From: Halobacteriales archaeon QS_5_70_17
GTDB lineage: Archaea > Halobacteriota > Halobacteria > Halobacteriales > Haloarculaceae
Assembly (NCBI GenBank): GCA_003021975.1
Contig: PXRR01000058.1
Coordinates: forward strand, 1-34,219
Length of the DNA: 34,219 bases
Direction of reading: 5' to 3'
The position numbers and the translations under genes were made by a program. Under the pieces are notes generated by a model. That model searched no databases and was not told where the DNA came from. It worked only from the letters and a program-made list of their open reading frames with translations. Of this stretch, positions 7,511 to 16,663 are shown piece by piece. Numbering within the stretch: position 1 is the stretch's first letter; each line of letters begins with the position of its first letter.

Positions 7511-8858
7511 TCAGCGGTTCTCGATCCGCCCGGCGGCGGTGAGGAACGCGCCCATCCAGTCGTGGATGTCGTTGCGACCGACCGCCCGGCGCAGCGCGCG
7601 GCTCCGCCGGTTGCGCTCGGCGGGATTCATCGTCAGGGCGGTTTCGACGGCCGTCGCCAGCGCCTCGGGATCGAACGGGTAGACCGACAGCGCGCCCGCC
7701 GAGGCCAGGCGCTCGCTCGCGCCGGCCTGATCGGAGAGCACGAGCGCGCCGTCGCCGTCGACTTGCGCCGCCGCGTACTCCTGGGCGACGAGGTTCATCC
7801 CGTCGCGGAGCGGCGTCACCAGCCCCAGATCGGCGCGGCGGTACAGCGCGCAGAGTTCGTCCCGAGAGTACATCTCGTCGGTGTAGACGATCGGCGTCCA
7901 GTCGTCGGTGCCGAAGCGCTCGTTCACGCGGTCGATGGCGTCCCGGACGTCCGCCTGGTGCTCGCGGTAGGCGGGGATGCTCGACCTGCTCTCCGAGCCC
8001 TTCTGGACGTAGACGAGGTCGCCGCGGAACTCCGGGCGCTCCAGCAGGTCGTTCTTGAGGTCCTCGACGAGCTTCATCGGCGGCTCGGTCATCTGGAACC
8101 CCAGCCCGGCGTTGATGGTGGTCTCGGTGCGCGGGAAGTACCAGAGGTACCCCGCCGCGCGGTCGGTCGGCTTGAACACCAGCGCGTCGTCCCACGGCAC
8201 CGGCTCCTCGACCTCGACGATCTCCGGCAGTACCGCTCGACGTGGAACCCCAGCAGGTCGTTGCCAAGCAGCCCCTCCAGCAGGTCCCGGCGCTGCGGGC
8301 AGGCCCGAAACACGTCCGGACCGGGCCAGGGGATGTGCCAGAACTGCGCGCAGAACGCCGACGGGCGCGCCTCGCGGACCATCTCCGGCGCGAGCGCGAA
8401 GTGGTAGGCCCTGGAACCAGATCGTCCCACCGTCGGGGTTCTCGAGGACGGCGTCGGCAAACGCCCGGTTGACCCGCCGGTAGGTCCGCCAGTCGTCGGC
8501 GTCGAAGTGCATCCGTCCGATATCGGAGTGACAGAGCGGCCAGAGCGTCCGGTTGGCGTGCCCCCGGTAGTAGCCCTCGGCGTCGCCGTCGGTGGGCCCG
8601 AGGTACCACAGCGCGTACGCCGGATCCGACGGCGGGACGTCGACGCGCCCGTCGTCGCCGGTCGCCTCGCGGTCGGCCGCGCCGTCGCCTCAGGCGACCC
8701 ACGCCCCGCCGACGCGCTGCATCGCGGGGGCCGAGACCGGCGGTGAGACCGTCGCCAGCCGGTCGACCGCGATCTGGCTGTCGTCGCTGTCGCTCCCGCC
8801 CTCGTACGTGTCTGTACGGTTGCCGGTTCGAGACGACCGTCAGGTCGCCTCCCGGTAC
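7511..8858 (-). pseudogene. otsA: Broken trehalose-6-phosphate synthase (GT20), chimeric centre
   Basis: OtsA would make trehalose-6-phosphate from UDP-glucose and glucose-6-phosphate. Recognisable pieces in order: LTVVSNRQPYRH (N-terminal start region), YEGGSDSDDSQIAVD in another frame, AMQRVGGAWVA then an in-frame TGA where Trp is expected, EGYYRGHANRTLWPLCHSDI, a one-base shift at about 8407, HFALAPEMVREARPSAF through FWHIPWPGPDVFRACP to LLGFHVERY, then foreign sequence, then YVQKGSESRSSIPAYREHQ, FGTDDWTPIVYTDE, LVTPLRDGMNLVAQEY and the normal C-terminus. The part normally holding the RLDYTKG substrate loop is absent. I count about four frame disruptions, one nonsense codon and one replaced block, so no active enzyme is made. 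The C-terminal 333 codons remain open from an ATG at 8512. The original start is unclear; 8858 marks where similarity begins. No otsB is present nearby. Confidence 0.85.
8021..8230 (-). other. 70-codon geranylgeranyl-reductase-family fragment inside otsA
   Basis: The stretch starting LPEIVEVEEPVPWDDALVFK and ending LLERPEFRG is not GT20 sequence. It carries YLWYFPRTETTINAGLG (8099-8149), a perfect match to the YxWxFP(x8)GxG substrate-site motif of the FAD-dependent geranylgeranyl reductase family, whose haloarchaeal members hydrogenate lipid isoprenoid chains. The following GFQMTEPPMKLVEDLK also fits that family. At the downstream end it passes in frame into OtsA sequence through RPEFRGD, close to the RPEWRGD expected in OtsA. 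The upstream end is out of frame with the preceding OtsA piece. The complete reductase gene is not in this window. Confidence 0.8.
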
Positions 8859-9071
8859 GGTAGCGGAAGTGTTGTCTCGGATGTACCCCGGAATCCGGTT
8901 TCTGTCTCTGCATCCGTATCTGTCAGCTGGCGGATGATCGTTACTCGACAGCCTGCACTTGCCGCCACGGAACACAGCGAATCGACCGCGTGGGCAGCGA
9001 CGACCCGGCGAGTAACGCGAGTGTACCCGTTGCGACGGTGCGGTCCACTCGAAGAGCCAAAAACAGCGGCG

Positions 9072-9305
9072 TCAGCTCTGGAACGGTTCCTCGTCGCGAT
9101 GGTTGTCGATGTTCTCTTGTTCGCGGACTTCCTCCTCGTGCATCTCCGACGCCTCCTCGGCCTCCTCTTCCTCCCGCTTTTCCTGCTGTTCGCGCGCGGC
9201 TTTCTTGGCCTCCTCTTCGGCCTCCTCCGCCCCCTCGGGCTCTTCGTCGTCGCTTTTCTCCTTCGTGAGTTCGACGTCCCGTCCGTGTTCGTCGTCCTCG
9301 GACAT
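9072..9305 (-). CDS. Acidic, Glu/Lys-rich coiled-coil protein
   Basis: A 77-residue soluble protein starting MSEDDEHGRDVELTKEKSDD. Residues about 20-62 are almost pure Glu, Ala, Lys, Arg and Gln (EEAEEEAKKAAREQQEKREE), a likely single charged helix or coiled coil, followed by ENIDNHRDEEPFQS. No catalytic motif or family is recognised. It lies 53 bases downstream of the antiporter gene on the same strand and may be its operon partner or independently transcribed. The low-complexity composition makes any homology search unreliable. Confidence 0.6.
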   Translation of the reverse strand: MSEDDEHGRDVELTKEKSDDEEPEGAEEAEEEAKKAAREQQEKREEEEAEEASEMHEEEVREQENIDNHRDEEPFQS

Positions 9306-9358
9306 GATCGCTTCTTGGCCTCGGGCCGGCAAAGGTCTCGTGGCGGCACCGGCAAGGA

Positions 9359-11155
9359 TCACTCCTCGGCTCTCCGTGCATCGCTCTCCGTCGCGGCGAC
9401 GTCGATTCCAACGTCCCGGGCCCGCGAACGCCAGAACTCGGTGTATCCCTCCTCGGCGCGCTCGACGGTCGTCTCGCCGGCCCGCACCCGGTCGAGCTTG
9501 AGGTCGATCTCCTCGACGAGCCGCTCGCCGACGTCGCCGGCGACGATCCCGGACTGTATCGCGTCCATGATGGCGCTCCGCTCCTGTCTGAGGATCTGTC
9601 GTTCGCCGACGAGCAGGCGCTCGCGGCGGAGCCCGGGATTCTTCGCCAGCAGCGCAGCGATCGTCTCCTGGAGATCGTCGCGTTCGCGCTCGTACTCGGC
9701 GGTGAAGTCTTCGAACACCTCGGCCGGGAGGTCCCCTTGCACCTTGAGTTCCTCGGCGGCGTCGAGCGCCTCGAGGACGGCGCGCCGGCGGCCGACGAGC
9801 AGTTCGTACAGCTCCTCGGCGTCGCTGCGCGTGACGATCCCCAGCCGGTCGATCAGGTTCGATATCGTCATTCCCTGGACGACCAGCGAGAAGGTGGCCA
9901 CGCCGAACACCATCGCTCGCAGTTCCTCCCGGAACGGGAACGCCGCTCCCGACTCCACGGTGGCCGGCAGGCCGAGGACGAGCGCGATGGGGATCGAGGC
10001 GTGGAGTCCGCCCCACCACATCACGTGCTGGTAGCTCCGCGGGACGTGCTGGTCAGTGATGCGGTTGAGAAGTGCGGTGAGGGGGTAGACCGCGAGCGCG
10101 CGCGCACACAGGACGAACAGGATCGCGATCCCCATCAGGGAGGCGTGGGCCGCGAGCTGGTCGATCGGCGTGACGACGCCGATCATCAGGAAGATGAACG
10201 TGTTGACGAGAAACGACCCGGTCTCGAGCGTGTTGAAGATCGAGATCTTCGTCTGCGGGCTCATCGCGTACTCCGTGCCCCGGTTGCCGATGAACAGCCC
10301 CGCGACCACCGTCGCGATCACCCCAGAGACGTGGAGGTAGTGCTCCGCGGCGAGGAAGCTACCGTACGCGAGGATCAGCGCGAGGACGATCTCGGTCATG
10401 TGCTCGTCGAGGTTCGCCATCACGCTGTAGACGGCGTAGCCGGCGACCGCTCCGACGAGCAGGCCCCCGAGGCTCACGACGGCGACCTCGACGGCCAGCG
10501 CGCCGATCCCCTCGACGGTGAACAGCTCCGCCGGGGAGCGGCCGCTGACGACGAACCCGAGGAACGACGAGAAGATGACGACGCCGACGCCGTCGTTGAC
10601 GAGGCTCTCGCCCTCGACGAGCACCGCCAGGCGGTCGGGCGCTCCCAGCTCTTCGAACAGCGCGAGGACGCTCACTGGATCGGTCGGGAGCGCCATCGCG
10701 GCGAACAGCAGCGCGACCATCAGTGGGAACGTCCCGGCGGTGACGGCGTCGAACGCCCACGCGCCGGCCAGTCCGAGGGCGGTAATCGACAGCAGCAGGC
10801 CGACGACCGCCATCACGAGGATCGGCAGGGCGTTGCGCCGGAGCCGTTCGAGGTCCGTCGTCGCCGCCCCCTCGAACAGCAGCGGCGGGAGCAACACGAG
10901 TAGTATCAGGTCGTGTGAGAGTTCGATCTCGATCTCGAAGGCACCGGTCGTAAACCGGACGATCGAGACGGCGATACCGGCGAGCAGGAGTGCGATCGTG
11001 TACGGGAACTTGCCGACCTTGGCGACGAAGATGCCGACGCCGGCCGCGATCAGCGCGATCGGCAGCAGGTCGAGCAGGACCTCCTCGATCGTCGGTCCCT
11101 GTTCGGCGGCTTGCGTTGCGAGCGCGACGAGCACCGGCTCGATACCGCTGAGCAT
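9359..11155 (-). CDS. CPA1-family Na+/H+ antiporter (NhaP-type)
   Basis: Membrane antiporter exchanging Na+ for H+, 598 residues. About twelve hydrophobic segments occupy residues 1-420. The ion-binding signatures are ALPTDPVSVLALFEELG and LVEGESLVNDGVGVVIFS, the acidic and Asn-Asp residues typical of CPA1 antiporters. The C-terminal 170 residues form a charged helical cytoplasmic tail (ERERDDLQETIAALLAKNPG) that probably regulates activity. I chose the ATG at 11155 (MLSGIEPVLVALATQAAEQG); the longer frame to 11281 adds Arg-rich non-family sequence. A TATA-like ACGCTTATTCGG lies about 25-35 bases upstream, consistent with a leaderless transcript. K+/H+ exchange is an alternative. Confidence 0.92.
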   Translation of the reverse strand: MLSGIEPVLVALATQAAEQGPTIEEVLLDLLPIALIAAGVGIFVAKVGKFPYTIALLLAGIAVSIVRFTTGAFEIEIELSHDLILLVLLPPLLFEGAATTDLERLRRNALPILVMAVVGLLLSITALGLAGAWAFDAVTAGTFPLMVALLFAAMALPTDPVSVLALFEELGAPDRLAVLVEGESLVNDGVGVVIFSSFLGFVVSGRSPAELFTVEGIGALAVEVAVVSLGGLLVGAVAGYAVYSVMANLDEHMTEIVLALILAYGSFLAAEHYLHVSGVIATVVAGLFIGNRGTEYAMSPQTKISIFNTLETGSFLVNTFIFLMIGVVTPIDQLAAHASLMGIAILFVLCARALAVYPLTALLNRITDQHVPRSYQHVMWWGGLHASIPIALVLGLPATVESGAAFPFREELRAMVFGVATFSLVVQGMTISNLIDRLGIVTRSDAEELYELLVGRRRAVLEALDAAEELKVQGDLPAEVFEDFTAEYERERDDLQETIAALLAKNPGLRRERLLVGERQILRQERSAIMDAIQSGIVAGDVGERLVEEIDLKLDRVRAGETTVERAEEGYTEFWRSRARDVGIDVAATESDARRAEE

Positions 11156-11351
11156 AGCGATCCCACAGATCCGAGCCGAATAAGCGTAGGTGAACCGAAC
11201 GACTCGCCGGCCACGGCGAGCGCTCTCCGAGCGGCGAGGGGCCGCCGGGGTCGCCGCTACCGCCGCTTTCGCCTCGGCCATCCGCGACGGTCGCCGCTTG
11301 AGGAACGCGGCGAACCAGCACGGCTTTGACCGCTCACCGGCAGGAGCCCGT

Positions 11352-11801
11352 ATGCGCGGACTGCTGGGCCGACTGAGCGGTCGCAGGGAGCGGCGAGTCG
11401 GACTGTTCGTCGACGGACCGAACGTGCTCCGATCGGAGTTCGACGTCGACCTCGACGACGTGCGGGCCGCCGCGGCCGACCGGGGACGGATCGTCGTCTC
11501 GCGGCTCTACGTCGACGAGCACGCCACGCCGGGGCTGATCCAGGCGGCGGAGGCCCACGGCTTCGAGGTGATCACCACGAGCGGGGACGTGGACGTGAAA
11601 CTGGGCGTCGACGCGACGGCCGCCGCCGTGAAAGGCGACGTCGACCTGCTGGCGGTCGCCTCCCGGGACATGGACTTCAAGCCGGTGCTGGAGACGGCCG
11701 CCCGCCGCGGCGTCGACACCTTCGCCATCGCGCCGGGGACCTACGGCCGGTCGGACGCGCTGCGGTCGGTCGCCCACGACGCGGTCACGCTCGGGGAGTG
11801 A
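11352..11801 (+). CDS. NYN-domain (LabA/DUF88-type) protein, putative nuclease
   Basis: A 149-residue PIN-like fold protein of the archaeal NYN/DUF88 group. The acidic residues expected in the active site are visible: RVGLFVDGPNVLRSEF, then GDVDVKLGVDATAAAVKGDV and LLAVASRDMDFKPVLETA. NYN proteins are predicted metal-dependent RNases; the substrate here is unknown. The ATG at 11352 opens directly into the domain after a basic stretch (RLSGRRERR). It ends 52 bases before the carotenoid oxygenase gene. Confidence 0.85.
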   Translation: MRGLLGRLSGRRERRVGLFVDGPNVLRSEFDVDLDDVRAAAADRGRIVVSRLYVDEHATPGLIQAAEAHGFEVITTSGDVDVKLGVDATAAAVKGDVDLLAVASRDMDFKPVLETAARRGVDTFAIAPGTYGRSDALRSVAHDAVTLGE

Positions 11802-11853
11802 GGCCGGCCCCGTCGGCCCCTCCGCTTTTCTCCGCCGCCGACTACGGGAACGC

Positions 11854-13299
11854 ATGACCCGGGACTACCGGCTCGGACTCCGGACGCTCCGCGAGGAGGT
11901 CTCGACGCCCCTCGCCGTCGAGGGGACCCTGCCCGACTGGCTCTCGGGGACGTTCCTCCGGAACGGTCCCGGCCGGTTCGAGGTCGGCGGCCGCCGCGTC
12001 GACCACTGGTTCGACGGCCTGGCGATGCTGCGCCGGTTCGCCGTCGACGGGAGCGACGGCGCGGGGGCCGTCGCGTACGCCAATCGCTTCCTCCGCAGCG
12101 AGGAGTTTCGATCCGTCAGCGAGCGGGACCGACTCGCGCGCGCGCAGTTCGGTACGGTGCCCCGGTCGCCGCTGGCCCGCCTGCGGGGGCTGTTCGCGCT
12201 CACCGACAACGCCTCGATCGGCGTCGACTGGGTCGGGGGGCGATACGTCGCCGTCACCGAGACGCCCCGGATGGTCGCGTTCGATCCCGAGAGCCTGGAG
12301 AGCGGGCCGACCGTCCGCTTCGACGACGGGATCGAGGCGACCGGGACGCTCGGCCACCCCCACTGGGACCCCCGCCGCGACGAACTGGTGAACCTCGGCG
12401 TCCGGTACGGTCCCGGGACCTCGGAGTACCTCCTGCTCCGGCGCGACCGGGGCGCGGCCCGCCGCGAACTGGTCGGGGCCGTCCCCGCCGACCGGCGGTC
12501 GTACGTCCACAGTTTCGCGCTCGCGGCCGACTACGCTGTGCTCGTCGAGTCGCCCCTGACGGTGGCGCCCGGCGCGCTGCTGACGGGCGGATCGTTCGCC
12601 GAGGCGCTGACCTGGCGTCCCGACCGGGGGACGCGGCTGACCGTCCTCGAGCGCCGGACCGGGGCGGTCGTCGACCGGCCCGTCGTCGACCCCTTCTTCG
12701 CCTTCCACCACGCCAACGCCTACCAGGACGACGACGCGCTCGTCGTCGATCTGATCGCGTACGACGGGGACGCGGTCGCCCCGCTCTCGCTCGCGAACCT
12801 CCGGTCGGACGCGCCGGACCTGCCGACGGGGGAACTCCGGCGCTACCGGATCGACCTCGCGGCGACCGGCGCGACCGTCGACCGCGAGGTGCTCCACCCC
12901 GGGCCGGTCGAGTTCCCGACGATCGATTACCGGGGCCGCAACGGCCGCCCCCACCGGTACGTCTACGCCGCGGGCAACCGCGAGCGTCCGCCCGGAGGAC
13001 TCCCCGACCGCGTCTGCAAGGTCGACACGTCGGCCGGCGCGGAGGTCGCCGCCTGGTGCGCGGCCGACTGCTACCCCGGCGAGGCGGTGTTCGTCCCCGC
13101 GCCCGACCAGGGCGCCGAGGACGACGGCGTCCTGCTGTCGGTCGTCCTCGACGCGGACGCCGAGCGGTCGTTCCTGCTGGTGCTCGACGCCGCCGACCTG
13201 ACCGAGCGCGCCCGGGCGCCGCTCCCCCATGCGCTGCCCTTCGGCTTCCACGGCCACTTCGTCCGCGACCTCGCGGACCCGGTCCGGTCGATGGCCTGA
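11854..13299 (+). CDS. Carotenoid cleavage oxygenase (RPE65/CCD family)
   Basis: Non-heme iron dioxygenase of the beta-propeller carotenoid oxygenase family, 481 residues. Four iron-binding histidines can be placed: H168 (TLGHPHWDP), H219 (RRSYVHSFALA), H285 (DPFFAFHHANAYQ) and H466 (LPFGFHGHFV). The N-terminus has the family pattern LPDWLSGTFLRNGPGRFEVG. The protein is intact and of normal length. A likely role is oxidative cleavage of a carotenoid or apocarotenoid, for example retinal supply for rhodopsins, but the substrate is inferred only. No rhodopsin gene lies nearby. A TATA-like CGCTTTTCTCC sits about 22-32 bases before the ATG. Confidence 0.9.
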   Translation: MTRDYRLGLRTLREEVSTPLAVEGTLPDWLSGTFLRNGPGRFEVGGRRVDHWFDGLAMLRRFAVDGSDGAGAVAYANRFLRSEEFRSVSERDRLARAQFGTVPRSPLARLRGLFALTDNASIGVDWVGGRYVAVTETPRMVAFDPESLESGPTVRFDDGIEATGTLGHPHWDPRRDELVNLGVRYGPGTSEYLLLRRDRGAARRELVGAVPADRRSYVHSFALAADYAVLVESPLTVAPGALLTGGSFAEALTWRPDRGTRLTVLERRTGAVVDRPVVDPFFAFHHANAYQDDDALVVDLIAYDGDAVAPLSLANLRSDAPDLPTGELRRYRIDLAATGATVDREVLHPGPVEFPTIDYRGRNGRPHRYVYAAGNRERPPGGLPDRVCKVDTSAGAEVAAWCAADCYPGEAVFVPAPDQGAEDDGVLLSVVLDADAERSFLLVLDAADLTERARAPLPHALPFGFHGHFVRDLADPVRSMA

Positions 13300-13300
13300 G

Positions 13301-13486
13301 CTACTCGACGGCCGTCACGTCCCCGGAGTCGCACTCCGGACAGGCTAGTCGCCCCTTCTCCGGGGTCGCCACCTCGCTGCGGGGGAACCGCGCGCCGCAG
13401 TTCCGGCACTCGACGGTCGTCCCCTCGTCAGGGTCGGGCGTCAGGTCCTCCCGTGGCAGGTCGCTGTCGTCGCCGTCTCGTGACAT
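13301..13486 (-). CDS. 61-aa zinc-ribbon protein
   Basis: A small soluble protein starting MSRDGDDSDLPREDLTPDPD, with two zinc knuckles VECRNCGARFPRSEVATP and LACPECDSGDV (CxxC and CxxC). I chose the ATG at 13486, inside a longer frame to 13555, because the conserved part follows and the extra 23 residues are Arg-rich. It is convergent with the carotenoid oxygenase, one base apart. Upstream it faces the MATE gene. Function unknown. Confidence 0.75.
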   Translation of the reverse strand: MSRDGDDSDLPREDLTPDPDEGTTVECRNCGARFPRSEVATPEKGRLACPECDSGDVTAVE

Positions 13487-13593
13487 ACGGTACCGACGGC
13501 CGCCGGAGGCATAACACCTCGCGCTGCGTTCGGATCTGCCGTCCGCGGCCGTCAAGCGTCGCTTTCATTTCGCCCTCTCCCGTATCCGGGGGA

Positions 13594-15084
13594 GTGTCCG
13601 GGACCGAGCGCAAGGGCGTCGACATGACGACGGGGGCCATCGCTCCCAAGGTGGTCCGCCTAGCCTGGCCGCTCGTCCTCGGGAACCTGCTCCAGACGTT
13701 TTACAATCTGGCGGATATGTTCTGGGTCGGCCGGGTGAGCCCCGAGGCGGTCGCGGCCGTCTCGCTGATGTTCCCGCTCTCGTGGATGTTCGTCTCGACG
13801 GCGATGGGGATCACGGCGGCGACGACGGCACTGGTCTCCCAGAACGTCGGCGCCGACGACCGGCGCCGCGCCGACCTGGTCGTCGCCCAGACGGTCGTGT
13901 TGACCGTGGCAGTCGCCGCGGCGCTGGCCGCCCTCGGGTGGGCGTTCCGGAGAGAACTGCTCGCACTCATCGGCGCCGAGGGGCAGGTGTTCGTCGAGTC
14001 GCTGGCGTACATCGAGGTGATCTTCCTGGCGCTGCCGCTGACCTTCCTCTTTTTCGCGTTCCGGGCGGCGCTGCAGGGCGCCGGGGACACGAAGACCGCG
14101 ATGTGGCTGATGGTGCTGTCGGCGGGGCTGAACGTGGTGCTCGATCCCTTCCTCATCCTCGGATGGGGGCCGGTGCCGGCGATGGGCACCCGCGGGGCGG
14201 CGTGGGCGACGTTCGTCGCCCGGGCGTTCGCGACCGGCGCCGGCGTCTACTTCCTGCTTCGGGGCGACTACGGCGTGCGCCTCCACGTCGGCGACCTCCG
14301 GCCCGATCCGGGCGTCCTGCGGAAACTCGTCGACATCGGCTACCCGGCGACGCTGGACGGGTGGGCGCGGAGCTTCGCCGCCGTCGTCATGGCCGCCTTC
14401 GTCGCGCCGTTCGGGACGGCCGCGATCGCGGCCTACGGCATCGGCGTCCGCCTGATGTCCGTCTCGTGGTCGGTCGCGGGCGCGGTCAGCCAGGCCGCCG
14501 CCACGGGCGTCGGCCAGAACCTCGGGGCCGAGACCCCCGACCGGGCCGCGAGCGTCACCTGGACCGCGGCGGGAGGGACGATGGGAATCCTCTTCGCCGC
14601 CGCCGCCCTCTGCGTGCTCTTCCCCGAGTTCGCGATGGGGATCTTCGTCGACGACCCCGAGGTGATCGCCGAGGGGGTCGTCTTCCTCTACGTCATCGCC
14701 CCGTTCTGGGCGTTCTTCGGCGGGACGATGGTGATCCAGGGGGCGTTCCGCGGCGCCGGCCAGACCACAGTCGCCATGGCGCTGTCGCTGCTCTCCCGGT
14801 GGGTGTTCCGCGTCCCGATCGCGGTCGTCCTCGCGTTCTCGACGCTCTCGCTCCCGGGAACCGACTACGCGCTCAAGGGGATCGGCCTCGGCGTCGCGGG
14901 GATCTGGGCCGCGTTCTCCGTCGGCGCGTTCCTCTCCTTTCTCGTCGCCGCGTTCTGGTTCCGCCTGGGCCGCTGGACCGAGGGCGTCGTCGAGAGCGAC
15001 CGGCCGTCCGTCGGGGGGCCGCCCCCCGAGGCAGACGCCGATCCGGAGCGGGAGGCGGACCCGGACGTCGACGCCGACGACTGA
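13594..15084 (+). CDS. MATE-family efflux transporter
   Basis: Multidrug or toxic-compound exporter of the MATE superfamily, 496 residues with about twelve membrane segments in two halves. Family landmarks are RLAWPLVLGNLLQTFYNLAD, MFWVGRVSPEAVAAVSLMFP, AALQGAGDTKTAMWLM in the first half and QGAFRGAGQTTVAMALSL in the second. The acidic tail (PEADADPEREADPDVDADD) is cytoplasmic. I prefer the GTG at 13594 over the ATG at 13624, because family members carry ten or so residues before the TTGAI motif and a TATA-like CTTTCATTTCG lies 24-33 bases upstream of the GTG. Export is probably driven by Na+ or H+; the substrate is unknown. Confidence 0.88.
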   Translation: MSGTERKGVDMTTGAIAPKVVRLAWPLVLGNLLQTFYNLADMFWVGRVSPEAVAAVSLMFPLSWMFVSTAMGITAATTALVSQNVGADDRRRADLVVAQTVVLTVAVAAALAALGWAFRRELLALIGAEGQVFVESLAYIEVIFLALPLTFLFFAFRAALQGAGDTKTAMWLMVLSAGLNVVLDPFLILGWGPVPAMGTRGAAWATFVARAFATGAGVYFLLRGDYGVRLHVGDLRPDPGVLRKLVDIGYPATLDGWARSFAAVVMAAFVAPFGTAAIAAYGIGVRLMSVSWSVAGAVSQAAATGVGQNLGAETPDRAASVTWTAAGGTMGILFAAAALCVLFPEFAMGIFVDDPEVIAEGVVFLYVIAPFWAFFGGTMVIQGAFRGAGQTTVAMALSLLSRWVFRVPIAVVLAFSTLSLPGTDYALKGIGLGVAGIWAAFSVGAFLSFLVAAFWFRLGRWTEGVVESDRPSVGGPPPEADADPEREADPDVDADD

Positions 15085-15184
15085 TCGACCGATCGCCGAG
15101 CCTACACCCCGGCGCGGTCGTCGCCCGCGCAGACTCGCGGCCGTGACGCCTCACTTTTGTCGCCCGGGGGAATCACTACCGGCC

Positions 15185-16015
15185 ATGGAGCCGATACTCG
15201 ACGACCACCTCCACCTCGACCCCGTGAACGGTCGCGGCGTCGAGGCCGCCGAGACGTTCGCCGACGCGGGCGGGACCCACCTGCTCGTCGTCAACAAGCC
15301 GTCGTGGTACTACGACGTGGCGGTCGCCGACCGGGACGACTTCCGGGTCGCCTACGACCACACGCTGGACGTCGTCGCCGGGTCCACGGAGGTCCTGCCG
15401 GGGCGCGCGTGGCCGGTGCTCGGCGTCCACCCGGCGCTGATCTCGCAACTGCTCGATCGGGGGTACGACCCCGGGGAGGCCGCCGACCTGATGAAGGCCG
15501 GCCTGGAGGTGGCCGCGGAGTACGTCGCGAGCGGCGACGCGCTGGCGCTCAAGTCCGGCCGCCCGCACTACGACGTCGACGACGACGTCTGGGCGGCCTC
15601 GAACGAGGTGATGCGGCGGGCCTTCGAACTCGGCGCGCGCGAGGACTGCGCCGTCCAGTTGCACACGGAGGGCGGCGAGGACTTCACCGAGGTGGCCGAC
15701 TGGGCCGCCGAGGCCGGCATGGACCGCGAGCGGGTGGTGAAACACTACGCCGCCGGCCGCTGCGAGGGGCCGACGCCCTCGGTGCTCGCCGACAGGGACG
15801 AACTCCGGCGGGCCGCCGAGAAGGGCGCGCCGTTCATGATCGAGACGGACTTCATCGACGACCCCGATCGCCCCGGCGCGGTTCTCGGACCGAAGACGGT
15901 CCCGCGCCGAACCCGGTGGCTCCGCGAGGAGGGCTACGACGCGGCGCTCGAGCGCGCACACGTCGAAACCCCCCGCGCCGTCTACGGGATCGACACACAG
16001 TCGCTACTCAGGTAA
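15185..16015 (+). CDS. TatD-related metal-dependent hydrolase
   Basis: A TIM-barrel amidohydrolase-superfamily protein of 276 residues, archaeal TatD-like. Metal-binding signatures are spread as expected: DDHLHLDP (HxH) at the N-terminus, VLGVHPALIS, ALKSGRPHY, VQLHTEGGEDF, RVVKHYAAGRC and the C-terminal YGIDTQSLLR aspartate. DNase activity is known for TatD relatives but not established for this archaeal branch. The ATG at 15185 is 24-33 bases after a TATA-like CACTTTTGTCG. The next gene begins 37 bases downstream. Confidence 0.8.
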   Translation: MEPILDDHLHLDPVNGRGVEAAETFADAGGTHLLVVNKPSWYYDVAVADRDDFRVAYDHTLDVVAGSTEVLPGRAWPVLGVHPALISQLLDRGYDPGEAADLMKAGLEVAAEYVASGDALALKSGRPHYDVDDDVWAASNEVMRRAFELGAREDCAVQLHTEGGEDFTEVADWAAEAGMDRERVVKHYAAGRCEGPTPSVLADRDELRRAAEKGAPFMIETDFIDDPDRPGAVLGPKTVPRRTRWLREEGYDAALERAHVETPRAVYGIDTQSLLR

Positions 16016-16052
16016 CGAAAAGGCATATGGCCAGTCGCTCGTAGTTCGGTAT

Positions 16053-16655
16053 ATGAGTGCCCCGGAGGGTGAATACTACACCGAAGAGCGCTGGCACAAC
16101 TGGCTCGACCGCCTCGACGAGGAGGAGGTCGACCTCGAGGACGAGGACTCGGCGCGCCTGCGCCTGAACCTGCAGGACGACGCCGTCATCGCGGTCGCCA
16201 AGATCGTCTCCGGATACGAGGACGGCGACCTCGGGGAGGAGGCGGCCCTCGATGAACTCGCCGACGTCCGCGAGATCGTCCTCTCGGACATCGAGGGGCG
16301 GTTCGACGACGAGGACACCGTGATGCTCGTCGACGCCGTCCAGACGTCGCTGGTCTGCGTGTTCTACGCTGCCGAGGAGTACATCGCGGGCGGCCCCGCC
16401 GAGGAGGGGGCGATCGAGGCCTACGTCGACGCCGCCGTCGACGCCGAGGCCGAGGAGGACCTCGACGCCGCCCTCGGGTACTGCGCGCAGGCCGGCACGC
16501 TCATCATCGACGGCGAGGAGATGGACATGTCGATCGCCGAGGGGATCGACTACGGCCTCGTCGCCGAGTGGGTCAACGGACTGGACAGCCTCTACGAGGC
16601 CATGCGCGACCCCGAGGTCGTCGAGGAGGACGACGAGGAGGGCGACGCCGCGTAA
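16053..16655 (+). CDS. DUF2150 family protein
   Basis: A 200-residue, very acidic soluble protein. The N-terminus YYTEERWHNWLDRLDEEEVD and the following RLRLNLQDDAVIAVAKIV, then LVDAVQTSLVCVFYAAEEYI, are the conserved parts of the haloarchaeal DUF2150 family. The fold looks all-helical. No catalytic motif is evident and no function has been established to my knowledge. It may share a transcript with the upstream hydrolase (37-base gap) or use the TATA-like AAAAGGCATATG just after that gene's stop. Confidence 0.82.
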   Translation: MSAPEGEYYTEERWHNWLDRLDEEEVDLEDEDSARLRLNLQDDAVIAVAKIVSGYEDGDLGEEAALDELADVREIVLSDIEGRFDDEDTVMLVDAVQTSLVCVFYAAEEYIAGGPAEEGAIEAYVDAAVDAEAEEDLDAALGYCAQAGTLIIDGEEMDMSIAEGIDYGLVAEWVNGLDSLYEAMRDPEVVEEDDEEGDAA

Positions 16656-16663
16656 GCCGGGGT

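Noticed and set aside
8689-8691. In-frame TGA in otsA as possible recoding (selenocysteine or read-through)
   Set aside because: It replaces an expected Trp (TGG to TGA), and the gene has several frame breaks and a foreign insert as well. Decay or sequence error explains it without recoding.
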